8,764 nucleotides of DNA from an uncultured Lachnospiraceae bacterium. GTDB taxonomy: Bacteria; Bacillota; Clostridia; Lachnospirales; Lachnospiraceae. Positions 1 to 6,177 of this stretch are shown here, piece after piece; position 1 is the stretch's first letter; each line of letters starts with the position of its first letter. The notes under the pieces were generated by a model. The model saw only the letters and a program-made list of their open reading frames with translations. It searched no databases and had not been told where the DNA came from. The position numbers and the translations under genes are program-made. The DNA lies in NCBI GenBank assembly GCA_937885345.1, contig CAKZZH010000051.1, positions 1 through 8,764 of the forward strand, given 5' to 3'.

Positions 1-45
1 TAGTAACTTCCATCTCCGGGATCTCAGGGGGTAGAAGTTAACTTT

Positions 46-1893
46 TCAATTGAACATATTTTCCATAATGTCATTGCCGGTATCCGCACCGACCGTTGTT
101 CGGTACAGTCCGAATCGAGCGCATGAGTAAGCATAGTCATCGTCCTCATCCTCACCATCCGATACATAGAACCAGCACCACTGCTGACTTTCATGCTTAA
201 GATAAGCGGCAGAGGCGACTTCAAGAGCGGTCCTGTCACCCATATTTTCCAGCGGGATCCTGAGATTAAGGTTTATCTCATTCTCAGGATACAGATGAAA
301 ATATGTCTTGGGAACATCATAGGTTCCGTACACATCCGCCTGGTCGCTGTAATAAGAACTGTTCATTGAATTATTGACGCTGTTCATCACGGCAGTTGCC
401 AATATTATATGTCCGCCATGTCCGTACTCACCGTTAATATCCTGTGTAACCACTACCGAGGGCTTGTATTTGCGGATGGTTCCGGTAACGAATTCCTCAA
501 GTGCATACAGGCTGTATACCGCCATCGCCTGTTCAAGATTCTCGGCGTAAATATCATCAAAATTACCGTTAATGGGATATATTTTAATACCGCTTGCCCA
601 GAGGCCGTCAAGCTTCTCGTGTTCTCTTACCATGGCGCCGTTCCAGTAATTGCACATATACGCAACCTGCACATCATATCCCAGGTTACCGCCATAGGTT
701 GCAAGGATGCCACCGAGGAACAATATCTCGTCATCCGCATGAGTTGAGAAAACAAGAATATCGGCATTACCTTCAAGACTTTCCCATCTCTGCAGTGTTG
801 AAGGGAGTCTGCCAACCCCATATGCATAGATGTCACAAATATTCGCACCTGAGTTGCAGGTGATCGAAAATGATGTCACCGGTGTTTCAAAAGAAATGTA
901 CTGATGAAGAAAAACTTCATCCTCAAAGGTTTCCTCGTATTCTCCGGCTTTAACGCTTACATTTTGCGTCGGAGTTCCCCATACAATATACACACCTTGA
1001 ACATTTTCCGAAGCCGTAATATCGAGGGTTCCTCCCTCTCCTACAAATCCCATTGTGGAATAAGATGCATCGGTTATCCCGATCGCCTGTTCGTAATCCG
1101 CACCGTCGGATTGTATGGAAAGTGCCACTTTGGAAGCGGTCTTGTATAAAACGGTCGTGGTACTTACATTACCGATATAATCACCGTTATCGTCAAAATC
1201 ATTCTCGTCGTTATACACGAATGCCGTAGCATAAATCACTCCGTCAATCTGAGAATAATTCTCACCGGGCGTAAATTTTATCGAAGAGAGAATCGTGGAG
1301 TCGGTCATATTCTCCTCTGTCATATGACTGTACCACGTATCGTGAGCAACATTGATATCATCATAGAGATAGTTCTCCAGATATGTAAAATAGCTCTCCG
1401 TATCCGCCGGGCTTAAAATGACTTTGTGAATATGCTCACCGTTTATAAGATCAAAATCCACCTGATAACCAAGTTTGCAATTCTCCCAGCCCTCATAAGT
1501 CTTCCAGCTGTTATACCATTTGCCGTCATAGTACTGATCTATATCATGCCCTATAAAGCTTACATCCGTAGCAAATGCGCCAAGTTCTATGATGTCCGTT
1601 CCTCTAGCCCATTCGGATTCGTATTCGGGCGTTTTATAGAACTGCTCACCGCTCCTTTGATACAGGTTTATCATACCAACGCCGGTTATAGCGTGTGTGG
1701 GAGGTTCAGTCTGCGTAGGTATCTCTGTTGTTGTCTCCTGCGTAACATCCTCGGACGAATTCATCATTCCTTCGCCGCTCTGCGTAATTTGTGTGTTATC
1801 CGATGATGAAGATGCCGCGCCGCTGCAACCATAAAGCGATAGCGTGCACACACCTGACATGATCAGTGCAATAAATCCGGTACTCTTTTTCAT
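46..1893 (-). CDS. Surface lipoprotein with F5/8-like domain and PIG-L family zinc de-N-acetylase domain
   Basis: This is a predicted exported, lipid-anchored hydrolase of the PIG-L/LmbE family, whose members remove acetyl groups from N-acetylglucosamine-type sugars using zinc. Residue numbers are from the start at 1893. A lipoprotein signal peptide (KK, hydrophobic stretch, lipobox LYGC with Cys23) is followed by a Ser/Thr/Glu-rich linker to about residue 67. Residues about 75-230 form a domain I do not recognise. Residues about 250-365 look like an F5/8-type (galactose-binding-like) beta-sandwich. The PIG-L domain starts near 377, with HADDE at 385-389 and GHGGH at 491-495 supplying the expected zinc ligands and catalytic Asp. 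An in-frame ATG at 1959 overlaps the upstream kinase stop as ATGA. I chose the ATG at 1893 because it has a GGAG site 6 nt upstream and gives a clean signal peptide. It probably shares a transcript with the kinase. The substrate is unknown; a surface or dietary glycan is inferred. Confidence 0.85.
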   Translation of the reverse strand: MKKSTGFIALIMSGVCTLSLYGCSGAASSSSDNTQITQSGEGMMNSSEDVTQETTTEIPTQTEPPTHAITGVGMINLYQRSGEQFYKTPEYESEWARGTDIIELGAFATDVSFIGHDIDQYYDGKWYNSWKTYEGWENCKLGYQVDFDLINGEHIHKVILSPADTESYFTYLENYLYDDINVAHDTWYSHMTEENMTDSTILSSIKFTPGENYSQIDGVIYATAFVYNDENDFDDNGDYIGNVSTTTVLYKTASKVALSIQSDGADYEQAIGITDASYSTMGFVGEGGTLDITASENVQGVYIVWGTPTQNVSVKAGEYEETFEDEVFLHQYISFETPVTSFSITCNSGANICDIYAYGVGRLPSTLQRWESLEGNADILVFSTHADDEILFLGGILATYGGNLGYDVQVAYMCNYWNGAMVREHEKLDGLWASGIKIYPINGNFDDIYAENLEQAMAVYSLYALEEFVTGTIRKYKPSVVVTQDINGEYGHGGHIILATAVMNSVNNSMNSSYYSDQADVYGTYDVPKTYFHLYPENEINLNLRIPLENMGDRTALEVASAAYLKHESQQWCWFYVSDGEDEDDDYAYSCARFGLYRTTVGADTGNDIMENMFN

Positions 1894-1955
1894 AACTGAC
1901 TCCATAATAGATTTGATAAAATATTTGCAGGCACCGCCGAAATATGCGGAACGGA

Positions 1956-4337
1956 TCATCTAAGATTCTCGTTGATCTTGGTTATAAGATCCTCTTTGAC
2001 AAAAGGCTTGGATACATGCGCATTCATTCCGGCGTCAAGGACGTCCTGAATATCCGAAGCAAACGCATTGGCGGTCATGGCAATTATCGGAACACCTGCG
2101 ACCTTGGGGTCTTCCATCTTTCTTATCCTTCTCGTGGTCTCAAGACCGTCCATGCCGGGCATAAGAACATCCATCAGAACAAGAGCGATTTCGTCCTTGT
2201 GTTCACTAAGCATATCGATTGCCTTAGCGCCACTCTCTGCGGAAAGTATCTTAAACCCGAACTTGATAAGCACGAATTCGGCAAGCTTTATATTTATCGG
2301 AGTATCGTCAACGATAAGGATCGTCTTGCCATCATATCGCTTGTTAAGCGCCTCCTCAACAGCCGCATCCCGGTTGCACTCTTTCCCCGCACCGTCAGCC
2401 TCATCCATCGATAAAACAATGGTGAACTCACTTCCTTTTCCAGGTTCGGACTCAAGTTCTATCGAACCGTTCATAAGAGTTACTATATTCTTAACGATGG
2501 CCATACCGAGTCCTGTACCCTGAGTTTCATTAACAACCTCGGACTTTTCACGGGAAAATGCCTCCCATATATGCTCCTTAAATTCCGCCGACATTCCGAT
2601 TCCGTTATCCTTGATCCTGATTTCATAAGTACATCTATCCTTATGCTCAAGAAGCTTTCCGCTCAAGGCTACATTTCCGCCCTTGGGAGTGAATTTGTAA
2701 GCATTGGAAAGCAGGTTAAGGATTATCTGACGAAGGCGGAGTTTGTCACCCATAACCATATAGTCGCCCACTTCTGAAGCATTAACGGTAAAATCAATTC
2801 CGTTCTCCTGCATTTGACCGCGCACCATATCGGCACATTCGTTAAGAAGTTCCTTAACGTTGATCGGTGTATTCGAAAGTTCCATTTTACCGCTCTCGAT
2901 ACGGCTCATATCAAGGATATCGTTAATGAGATTCAGAAGATGATCTCCGGCATTTACGATCTTATCAAGATAGTCGGCAAGTTTCTCTTTATCATCCAAC
3001 TCCTCCATTGCAAGCTTGGAAAATCCGGTGATCGCGCTCATCGGAGTACGTATGTCATGCGACATATTCGAGAAGAATACGGTCTTGGCTTTATTGGCTT
3101 TGTTGGCTTCATCGATTGCCTCGAGGAGTTTGTTCTGTCTGTCTTCAAGTTCGACCTTCTGCTCGGCGATGAGCTTATCGGCATCCATTTTCTGAGCACG
3201 AATATCATCGATCACAGACGCGGTAACAAGGAGTCTGTCAACCTTATCTCCGCCGCGTTCAACGGCATGATAGTCGATACGGATCCATTTGTTGTCCTGC
3301 TCATCCTTATATACAAATTCTCTTCTGTCAAAGTCTTTTAAAAGCTCGGTCCTTATGAGCTCAATATCCGTAAGAAGACGACCGTTCACCTGTGAATTAT
3401 TCTCGCTTATACTGGGCGCGACCAGATTAAAGAGCTCCTCGCATGACGAGTCCGGCTCAAGTGAGAGAATGGATTTTTGCTTGATTATTTTAACCTTACC
3501 GTCTTTAAAATCCGCAAGATAGATGCACTCATATTCCTCCGCAAGCGAAGCAATGATCTGATTATCGAGCTTGATGTGACCAAGCTCGGTTTCCGAAATG
3601 AGAGTTGCGGAGCCGAAGGCTTTAACGGGATTGCCGTCCTCATCAAAGCTGGTCGTGTATTTTACACGGAAGGGAATTCTTCCGACGGTAAGCGGGATAT
3701 CCGCTTCGATCTCCTTAACGCCGTTATCGATCTGATGCATCATATCGCGGTACATATCGGCATAATCGGGCGGGAAGATACCCATATCGATCGCGGGTTC
3801 GGGATAGTTGGTAACGAGCGCGGGAAGTCCGAGATCTCTCATACATCTGTAACAGGGGCGCATCTCCTTGGTCGCAACCGTGTATTCCCAGTTGTAGATA
3901 TTGATCTGCTCACTCGCCTGCTTATATCTGTGTTCGATATCTTCAAGAGTGTCCCGAGTCCTTTTCTCGTTGGTTATATTACGTATGGATTCGAATAAAA
4001 TGGTTTCATCATCACGCTTCTCAAGAAGGACGATCCTGCTTCCCATGCATATTCTGTCAAAGCCGCAGCAATTGGAAAACACATTTCTCCACGTCTCGCA
4101 GGTCTGATCCTCGCCCGTCTTAATGCACTTCTCAACGGTACTCATAAAAATGCGCAGATTATCATCATCGAAGCTTTTGTGTATATCTGCTCCGATCAAT
4201 TCAGATTCGGAAACATTCATCCATAGTTCGGGAATAAATCTGTTATTGATTGCCAGAACCGTTATCTCGCCGTCCTTATAAGAAAGTATTGCAGCGGCAC
4301 CGAGCAATTTGTTTGATAAGATCTCATTGTAATCCAT
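1956..4337 (-). CDS. Soluble hybrid sensor histidine kinase with PAS-like sensors and C-terminal receiver
   Basis: A cytoplasmic two-component hybrid kinase of 793 residues from the chosen start. Two or three PAS-like sensor segments fill residues about 5-380, followed by a short coiled-coil linker (about 385-420). The HisKA H-box is SHDIRTP with phospho-acceptor His427. The ATPase domain has the N-box (Asn541, Asn545), G1 box DNGIGM (577-582) and G2 box GTGLGM (607-612). The receiver domain has acidic residues in IVDD near 676-678, phospho-acceptor Asp723 in LMDVLMPGMDG, Thr755 and Lys777. I see no signal peptide, membrane segment, HPt domain or DNA-binding domain, so phosphate must pass to a separate HPt or regulator. 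An upstream in-frame ATG at 4391 lies before the predicted transcription start, so I chose the ATG at 4337; it has AGGAG 11 nt upstream, slightly long. The 3' end overlaps a possible ATG of the lipoprotein gene, consistent with a shared transcript. The input signal is unknown. Confidence 0.93.
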   Translation of the reverse strand: MDYNEILSNKLLGAAAILSYKDGEITVLAINNRFIPELWMNVSESELIGADIHKSFDDDNLRIFMSTVEKCIKTGEDQTCETWRNVFSNCCGFDRICMGSRIVLLEKRDDETILFESIRNITNEKRTRDTLEDIEHRYKQASEQINIYNWEYTVATKEMRPCYRCMRDLGLPALVTNYPEPAIDMGIFPPDYADMYRDMMHQIDNGVKEIEADIPLTVGRIPFRVKYTTSFDEDGNPVKAFGSATLISETELGHIKLDNQIIASLAEEYECIYLADFKDGKVKIIKQKSILSLEPDSSCEELFNLVAPSISENNSQVNGRLLTDIELIRTELLKDFDRREFVYKDEQDNKWIRIDYHAVERGGDKVDRLLVTASVIDDIRAQKMDADKLIAEQKVELEDRQNKLLEAIDEANKANKAKTVFFSNMSHDIRTPMSAITGFSKLAMEELDDKEKLADYLDKIVNAGDHLLNLINDILDMSRIESGKMELSNTPINVKELLNECADMVRGQMQENGIDFTVNASEVGDYMVMGDKLRLRQIILNLLSNAYKFTPKGGNVALSGKLLEHKDRCTYEIRIKDNGIGMSAEFKEHIWEAFSREKSEVVNETQGTGLGMAIVKNIVTLMNGSIELESEPGKGSEFTIVLSMDEADGAGKECNRDAAVEEALNKRYDGKTILIVDDTPINIKLAEFVLIKFGFKILSAESGAKAIDMLSEHKDEIALVLMDVLMPGMDGLETTRRIRKMEDPKVAGVPIIAMTANAFASDIQDVLDAGMNAHVSKPFVKEDLITKINENLR

Positions 4338-4394
4338 ATTGACACCCACTCCTGTATATGTACCGACACACATCAACGTACAACATTTCATATT

Positions 4395-4404
4395 ATTTTA
4401 CCAT
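4395..4404 (-). promoter_or_regulatory. Predicted extended -10 promoter of the hybrid kinase gene
   Basis: Read on the minus strand, ATGGTAAAAT contains a TGn extension followed by TAAAAT (4400-4395). No good -35 hexamer lies 16-18 nt upstream, which is common for extended -10 promoters. Transcription would begin near A4388, giving a leader of about 50 nt before the ATG at 4337 and placing the upstream ATG at 4391 outside the transcript. This was identified by eye and needs 5'-end mapping. Confidence 0.45.
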
Positions 4405-4461
4405 ATTCTATGAGAACAAAGAACATTTATTTCTGATTTAAGGAAATAGAAATTCTATGAG
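4405..4461 (-). repeat. Pair of 10-nt direct repeats upstream of the kinase promoter
   Basis: On the plus strand ATTCTATGAG occurs exactly at 4405-4414 and again at 4452-4461, 47 bp apart. The nearer copy abuts the extended -10 of the kinase gene. The farther copy is part of a dyad: ATAGAA (4446-4451), one base, TTCTAT (4453-4458), flanked by AGGAA (4441-4445) and TTCCT (4462-4466). The pair could bind a regulator of the kinase operon, but in AT-rich intergenic DNA a chance match cannot be excluded. Confidence 0.3.
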
Positions 4462-4464
4462 TTC

Positions 4465-4482
4465 CTAAATGTGTACATTTAG
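4465..4482. promoter_or_regulatory. 18-bp inverted repeat, possible operator
   Basis: CTAAATGT (4465-4472) and its exact reverse complement ACATTTAG (4475-4482) are separated by two bases. The site lies in the gap between the toxN terminator and the kinase promoter, about 70 bp upstream of the -10. The symmetry and length are typical of a dimeric regulator site. No poly-U run directly follows on either strand, so it does not look like a terminator. The regulator is unknown. Confidence 0.35.
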
Positions 4483-4596
4483 ATACCAATAAAAAAAGAC
4501 CGATTCTCTATTGAGACCCTCCCACCGTAATGTCGTACGTAATGTGAACGTTGTAATACAAGCATGTGAATATGCCCTTAGAGATATGAATAAAGA

Positions 4597-4635
4597 CAAA
4601 AAAACAACCCTGATATGAATAATGTCAGGATTGTT
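4597..4635 (-). terminator. Intrinsic terminator of the type III toxin gene
   Basis: On the minus strand an 11-bp stem (plus-strand arms 4603-4613 and 4625-4635, with one G-T wobble) encloses an 11-nt loop and is followed by an uninterrupted T tract. The stem includes the toxN stop codon, so the terminator begins inside the gene. On the plus strand the same stem is followed by only a short T run, so it may be weakly bidirectional. It separates the toxin-antitoxin island from the kinase operon. Confidence 0.85.
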
Positions 4636-5212
4636 TTTTGCTACGGCTCTTTTCTTCCTGCTTTTGTATAAGTTTCTGATTGAACCTTTCACATATCGTC
4701 TCGAGTTTCTCGAAATCTAAGCATCTGCTTTTTCCTTTATAACCCGAATTTTTTTGGCACAAATCATAGAGAGTATTTGCTTTGTCCGTTATAATCTTTG
4801 AAAATGCAGGCTTACGGCAATACTCAATCTCATTTATACACAAATTCTTATATGCCTTTTCCGAAGGAGAATCAGCAGGATGAACTGATAAGTCAACGGG
4901 AATTAACTGCTTCTCCGTTACAGGAATCATTAAATTAAAGTTGAGAACCGCAATCAGTCGGTTCTTCTTATCATAAACCTTATCAAAATCCGCAGATGGT
5001 TTCATGTTTTTATGCTTGTTTTCTGCATGAGAAAGCGGAACCACATACTTTTTATCCTTGCATACAACAAGTATTCCCACAAAAACCCTCTTGTCCTTCC
5101 CGATTTGAGGTGAAACAGAAGAAACCCTATCATCTGCCCTATGCAAATCCCTTATGTATTTCATGTCTACCCGATACAGGTTTAATCTCTCCTGTTCCGT
5201 CTTTTTCTTCAT
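4625..5212 (-). CDS. toxN: ToxN/AbiQ/CptN-family type III toxin, endoribonuclease
   Basis: I recognise this as a toxin of type III toxin-antitoxin systems, RNases that are held inactive by a small RNA and known in several cases for abortive phage defence. Family signatures are in order: YRVDMKYI near 13-20, a Lys-Arg pair (41-42) just before FVGIL (44-48), VPLSH with Ser61 (58-62), KHKNMK (66-71), DF-K near 75-78, and VLNFNLMIPV (89-98). The region around Ser61 and Lys41 matches where active-site residues lie in the family. The C-terminal half, about 100-180, is helical and ends in a Lys/Glu/Gln-rich tail. At 195 residues it is slightly longer than the usual roughly 170-185. The ATG at 5212 follows AGGAG by 4 nt. 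Upstream lie a terminator, a small RNA region and a promoter, the standard type III layout. It appears more AT-rich than the flanking operons, which suggests horizontal acquisition (not computed). Confidence 0.9.
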   Translation of the reverse strand: MKKKTEQERLNLYRVDMKYIRDLHRADDRVSSVSPQIGKDKRVFVGILVVCKDKKYVVPLSHAENKHKNMKPSADFDKVYDKKNRLIAVLNFNLMIPVTEKQLIPVDLSVHPADSPSEKAYKNLCINEIEYCRKPAFSKIITDKANTLYDLCQKNSGYKGKSRCLDFEKLETICERFNQKLIQKQEEKSRSKKQS

Positions 5213-5221
5213 AATTCTCCT

Positions 5222-5252
5222 AAAAGAAAATGGCTATGCATCAACATAGCCA
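5222..5252 (-). terminator. Intrinsic terminator between the antitoxin RNA and the toxin gene
   Basis: A perfect 8-bp stem (TGGCTATG and CATAGCCA; plus-strand arms 5231-5238 and 5245-5252) with a 6-nt loop is followed on the minus strand by TTTTCTTTT and then directly by the toxN ribosome binding site. In type III loci a leaky terminator here makes the antitoxin RNA far more abundant than the toxin message. Both position and form fit that role. Confidence 0.85.
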
Positions 5253-5324
5253 AAATCATGTTATTTCCCAATTAGCGAAATAACGCTGTTATCATCTCCA
5301 CTTGTGCGGCAGGACTCTCCGTTT
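5222..5324 (-). ncRNA. toxI: Putative type III antitoxin RNA (ToxI/CptI-like)
   Basis: The stretch between the predicted promoter (start near A5324) and the terminator just before toxN occupies the position of the inhibitory RNA in every characterised type III system. It would give a transcript of about 100 nt. It can be drawn with a CCGC-ACAA-GTGG hairpin in the 5' half. Further 3', an H-type pseudoknot is possible: stem AGCG/CGCT (5284-5287 and 5274-5277), whose loop TTATTT (5278-5283) is complementary to AAATAA (5261-5266). A plain hairpin pairing GTTATTT with AAATAAC competes with it. I see no clear tandem repeats of 35-50 nt, which is unusual. The RNA is inferred from context and has not been tested by homology or folding software. 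Confidence 0.65.
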
Positions 5325-5330
5325 GAGTAC

Positions 5331-5358
5331 ATGTTATCATAAATACCCTATTTGTCAA
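5331..5358 (-). promoter_or_regulatory. Predicted promoter of the type III antitoxin-toxin module
   Basis: The minus strand carries a perfect -35 TTGACA (5358-5353), a 16-nt spacer and TAACAT as the -10 (5336-5331), preceded by a TGn extension (5339-5337). The predicted start is near A5324. The strong -35 with an extended -10 fits the high output needed for an antitoxin RNA. Between this site and the higA stop (5359-5489) I see no gene and no convincing terminator. Confidence 0.65.
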
Positions 5359-5489
5359 TACTCCATTTTTTGACTTTGGAATAAATCTTTTATAGACGTG
5401 TTTTCAATATTTGGTCGTAGACCATATCTTCCTGTAACCGCTGATTTTACGCCATTTCTTACGATAAAGATTTGGGTGTGGGGAGTTAT

Positions 5490-5783
5490 CTATATCTGCT
5501 GCTTCGGTACAAACTCTATCCTAAGAGCCATCCCCATACCATCAGCCAGTCGCTTAAGTAAATTTACAGACGGATTTCTTGTACCATTCTCTAATTTGCT
5601 GATATCAGCCTGATTGATTCCTGTACGTTCTGCCAGTTCCTTCTGAGTAAGATTCTGGGATGTACGAGCATCAACAATAGCTCTGATCACATCCATCTCG
5701 GGCTGGCTTGCTTCATATTCCTTACGAAACTCTTCATCTTTCAGCTGCTCTGAAAGCATATCGTTTAATGTTTTCATAATCAT
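5490..5783 (-). CDS. higA: HigA-type antitoxin, XRE-family helix-turn-helix protein
   Basis: The antitoxin partner of the preceding toxin gene. Family members bind and neutralise HigB/RelE-like RNases and repress their own operon as dimers. Counting from the inner ATG at 5777, residues 1-25 (MKTLNDML, LKDEEFRKEYEA) form the N-terminal helix typical of this antitoxin subgroup. Residues about 30-86 are a Cro/C1-type domain with the recognition segment QKELAERTGINQADISKLENG near 45-65. The ATG at 5783 overlaps the toxin stop as ATGA, suggesting translational coupling. A second ATG at 5777 is also well placed after the AAGGAAGGG sequence and may be the true start, giving 95 instead of 97 residues. 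The toxin-first order is the HigBA order, opposite to RelBE. No clear terminator follows before the type III promoter. Confidence 0.88.
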   Translation of the reverse strand: MIMKTLNDMLSEQLKDEEFRKEYEASQPEMDVIRAIVDARTSQNLTQKELAERTGINQADISKLENGTRNPSVNLLKRLADGMGMALRIEFVPKQQI

Positions 5784-6130
5784 CCCTTCCTTTCAATGTA
5801 ATCAGCTCTTCGCTCCTTTGCCAGCCTTATCTCTTCTGGCGGAGTCTTTTGCGTTTTTTTCACAAAACCATTGGTAAGTATTATCTTACCCTCGTAATAG
5901 AAGAAATATAACACTCTGGTTATATTGTTCCCAACTTTACACCTCAATTCGAATATTCCGTCATCAAGGTGCTTACTGTAAGGCTCTCTCAAAGTATTCC
6001 CTTTCTCCTGAAGTATGGATAATAAGCCGTACATTTTCGCTCTCATCTTCACATCAAGAGCGTTGATAAAGTCCTCTACGGGAGATTCCCCATCTTCTTT
6101 TTCATATGCTATTACTGTAAACTCTGTCAT
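5780..6130 (-). CDS. higB: HigB/RelE-like type II toxin (Gp49 family), probable mRNA-cleaving RNase
   Basis: A 116-residue toxin of the RelE/ParE superfamily, HigB/phage Gp49-like branch, whose members cleave mRNA, usually on the ribosome. Typical features are the N-terminal SPVEDFINALD helix (16-26), LREPYSKHLDDGIFELR (47-63), RVLYFF (72-77) and the C-terminal ILTNGFVKKTQKTPPEEI (84-101) with the following basic helix AKERRADYIER. The frame stays open upstream to an ATG at 6199, but a perfect promoter lies between, so translation must start at 6130. AGAGGAAG precedes that ATG with about 6 nt spacing. The predicted transcript starts near 6142, so the Shine-Dalgarno sits at the extreme 5' end of the message. 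It is coupled to higA by an ATGA overlap. The exact cleavage preference cannot be read from sequence. Confidence 0.88.
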   Translation of the reverse strand: MTEFTVIAYEKEDGESPVEDFINALDVKMRAKMYGLLSILQEKGNTLREPYSKHLDDGIFELRCKVGNNITRVLYFFYYEGKIILTNGFVKKTQKTPPEEIRLAKERRADYIERKG

Positions 6131-6148
6131 ATGTCTTCCTCTGATTGT

Positions 6149-6177
6149 ATTATATGGCATATATGCCATATTGTCAA
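6149..6177 (-). promoter_or_regulatory. higBA promoter with embedded 20-bp palindromic operator
   Basis: The minus strand shows a perfect consensus promoter: TTGACA (6177-6172), exactly 17 nt, TATAAT (6154-6149). A 20-bp perfect palindrome (6152-6171; half-site ATATGGCATA) fills the whole spacer and overlaps the -10. A HigA dimer bound there would block RNA polymerase, the usual autoregulation in this family. The promoter assignment is very strong; the identity of the repressor is inferred from family behaviour. Confidence 0.9.

Noticed and set aside
1..45. Inverted AAGTTAACTT / AAGTTACT sequences as a terminator after the PIG-L gene
   Set aside because: The pairing is imperfect, the loop is long, and no T tract is visible within the window.
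1894..1959. ATG at 1959 as the start of the PIG-L lipoprotein
   Set aside because: It would place 22 residues before the Lys-rich signal peptide and lacks a Shine-Dalgarno, while the ATG at 1893 has GGAG at 6 nt. The ATGA overlap may be coincidental.
2814..3998. Long open frames on the plus strand (for example 2814-3341 and 3477-3998) opposite the kinase gene
   Set aside because: They lie entirely antisense to a gene with complete, ordered kinase motifs, have no recognisable domains and no good ribosome binding sites. They are coding shadows.
4483..4520. Poly-T stretch with a weak TCTC/GAGA stem as a second terminator between toxN and the kinase
   Set aside because: The stem has only about four pairs before mismatches. 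The upstream hairpin at 4603-4635 already serves as a strong terminator.
4465..4692. A 75-codon minus-strand frame spanning the toxN end and the intergenic region
   Set aside because: It overlaps the 3' end of toxN in another frame, runs through the strong terminator, and has no recognisable protein features.
5325..5360. A second pseudoknot using ACTC/GAGT at the 5' end of the antitoxin RNA
   Set aside because: The ACTC arm lies mostly upstream of the predicted transcription start, so it would not be in the RNA unless the start is misplaced.
5412..5424. Hairpin TGGTC-GTA-GACCA after higA as a terminator
   Set aside because: The stem is only 5 bp with a 3-nt loop and no T tract follows on the minus strand.
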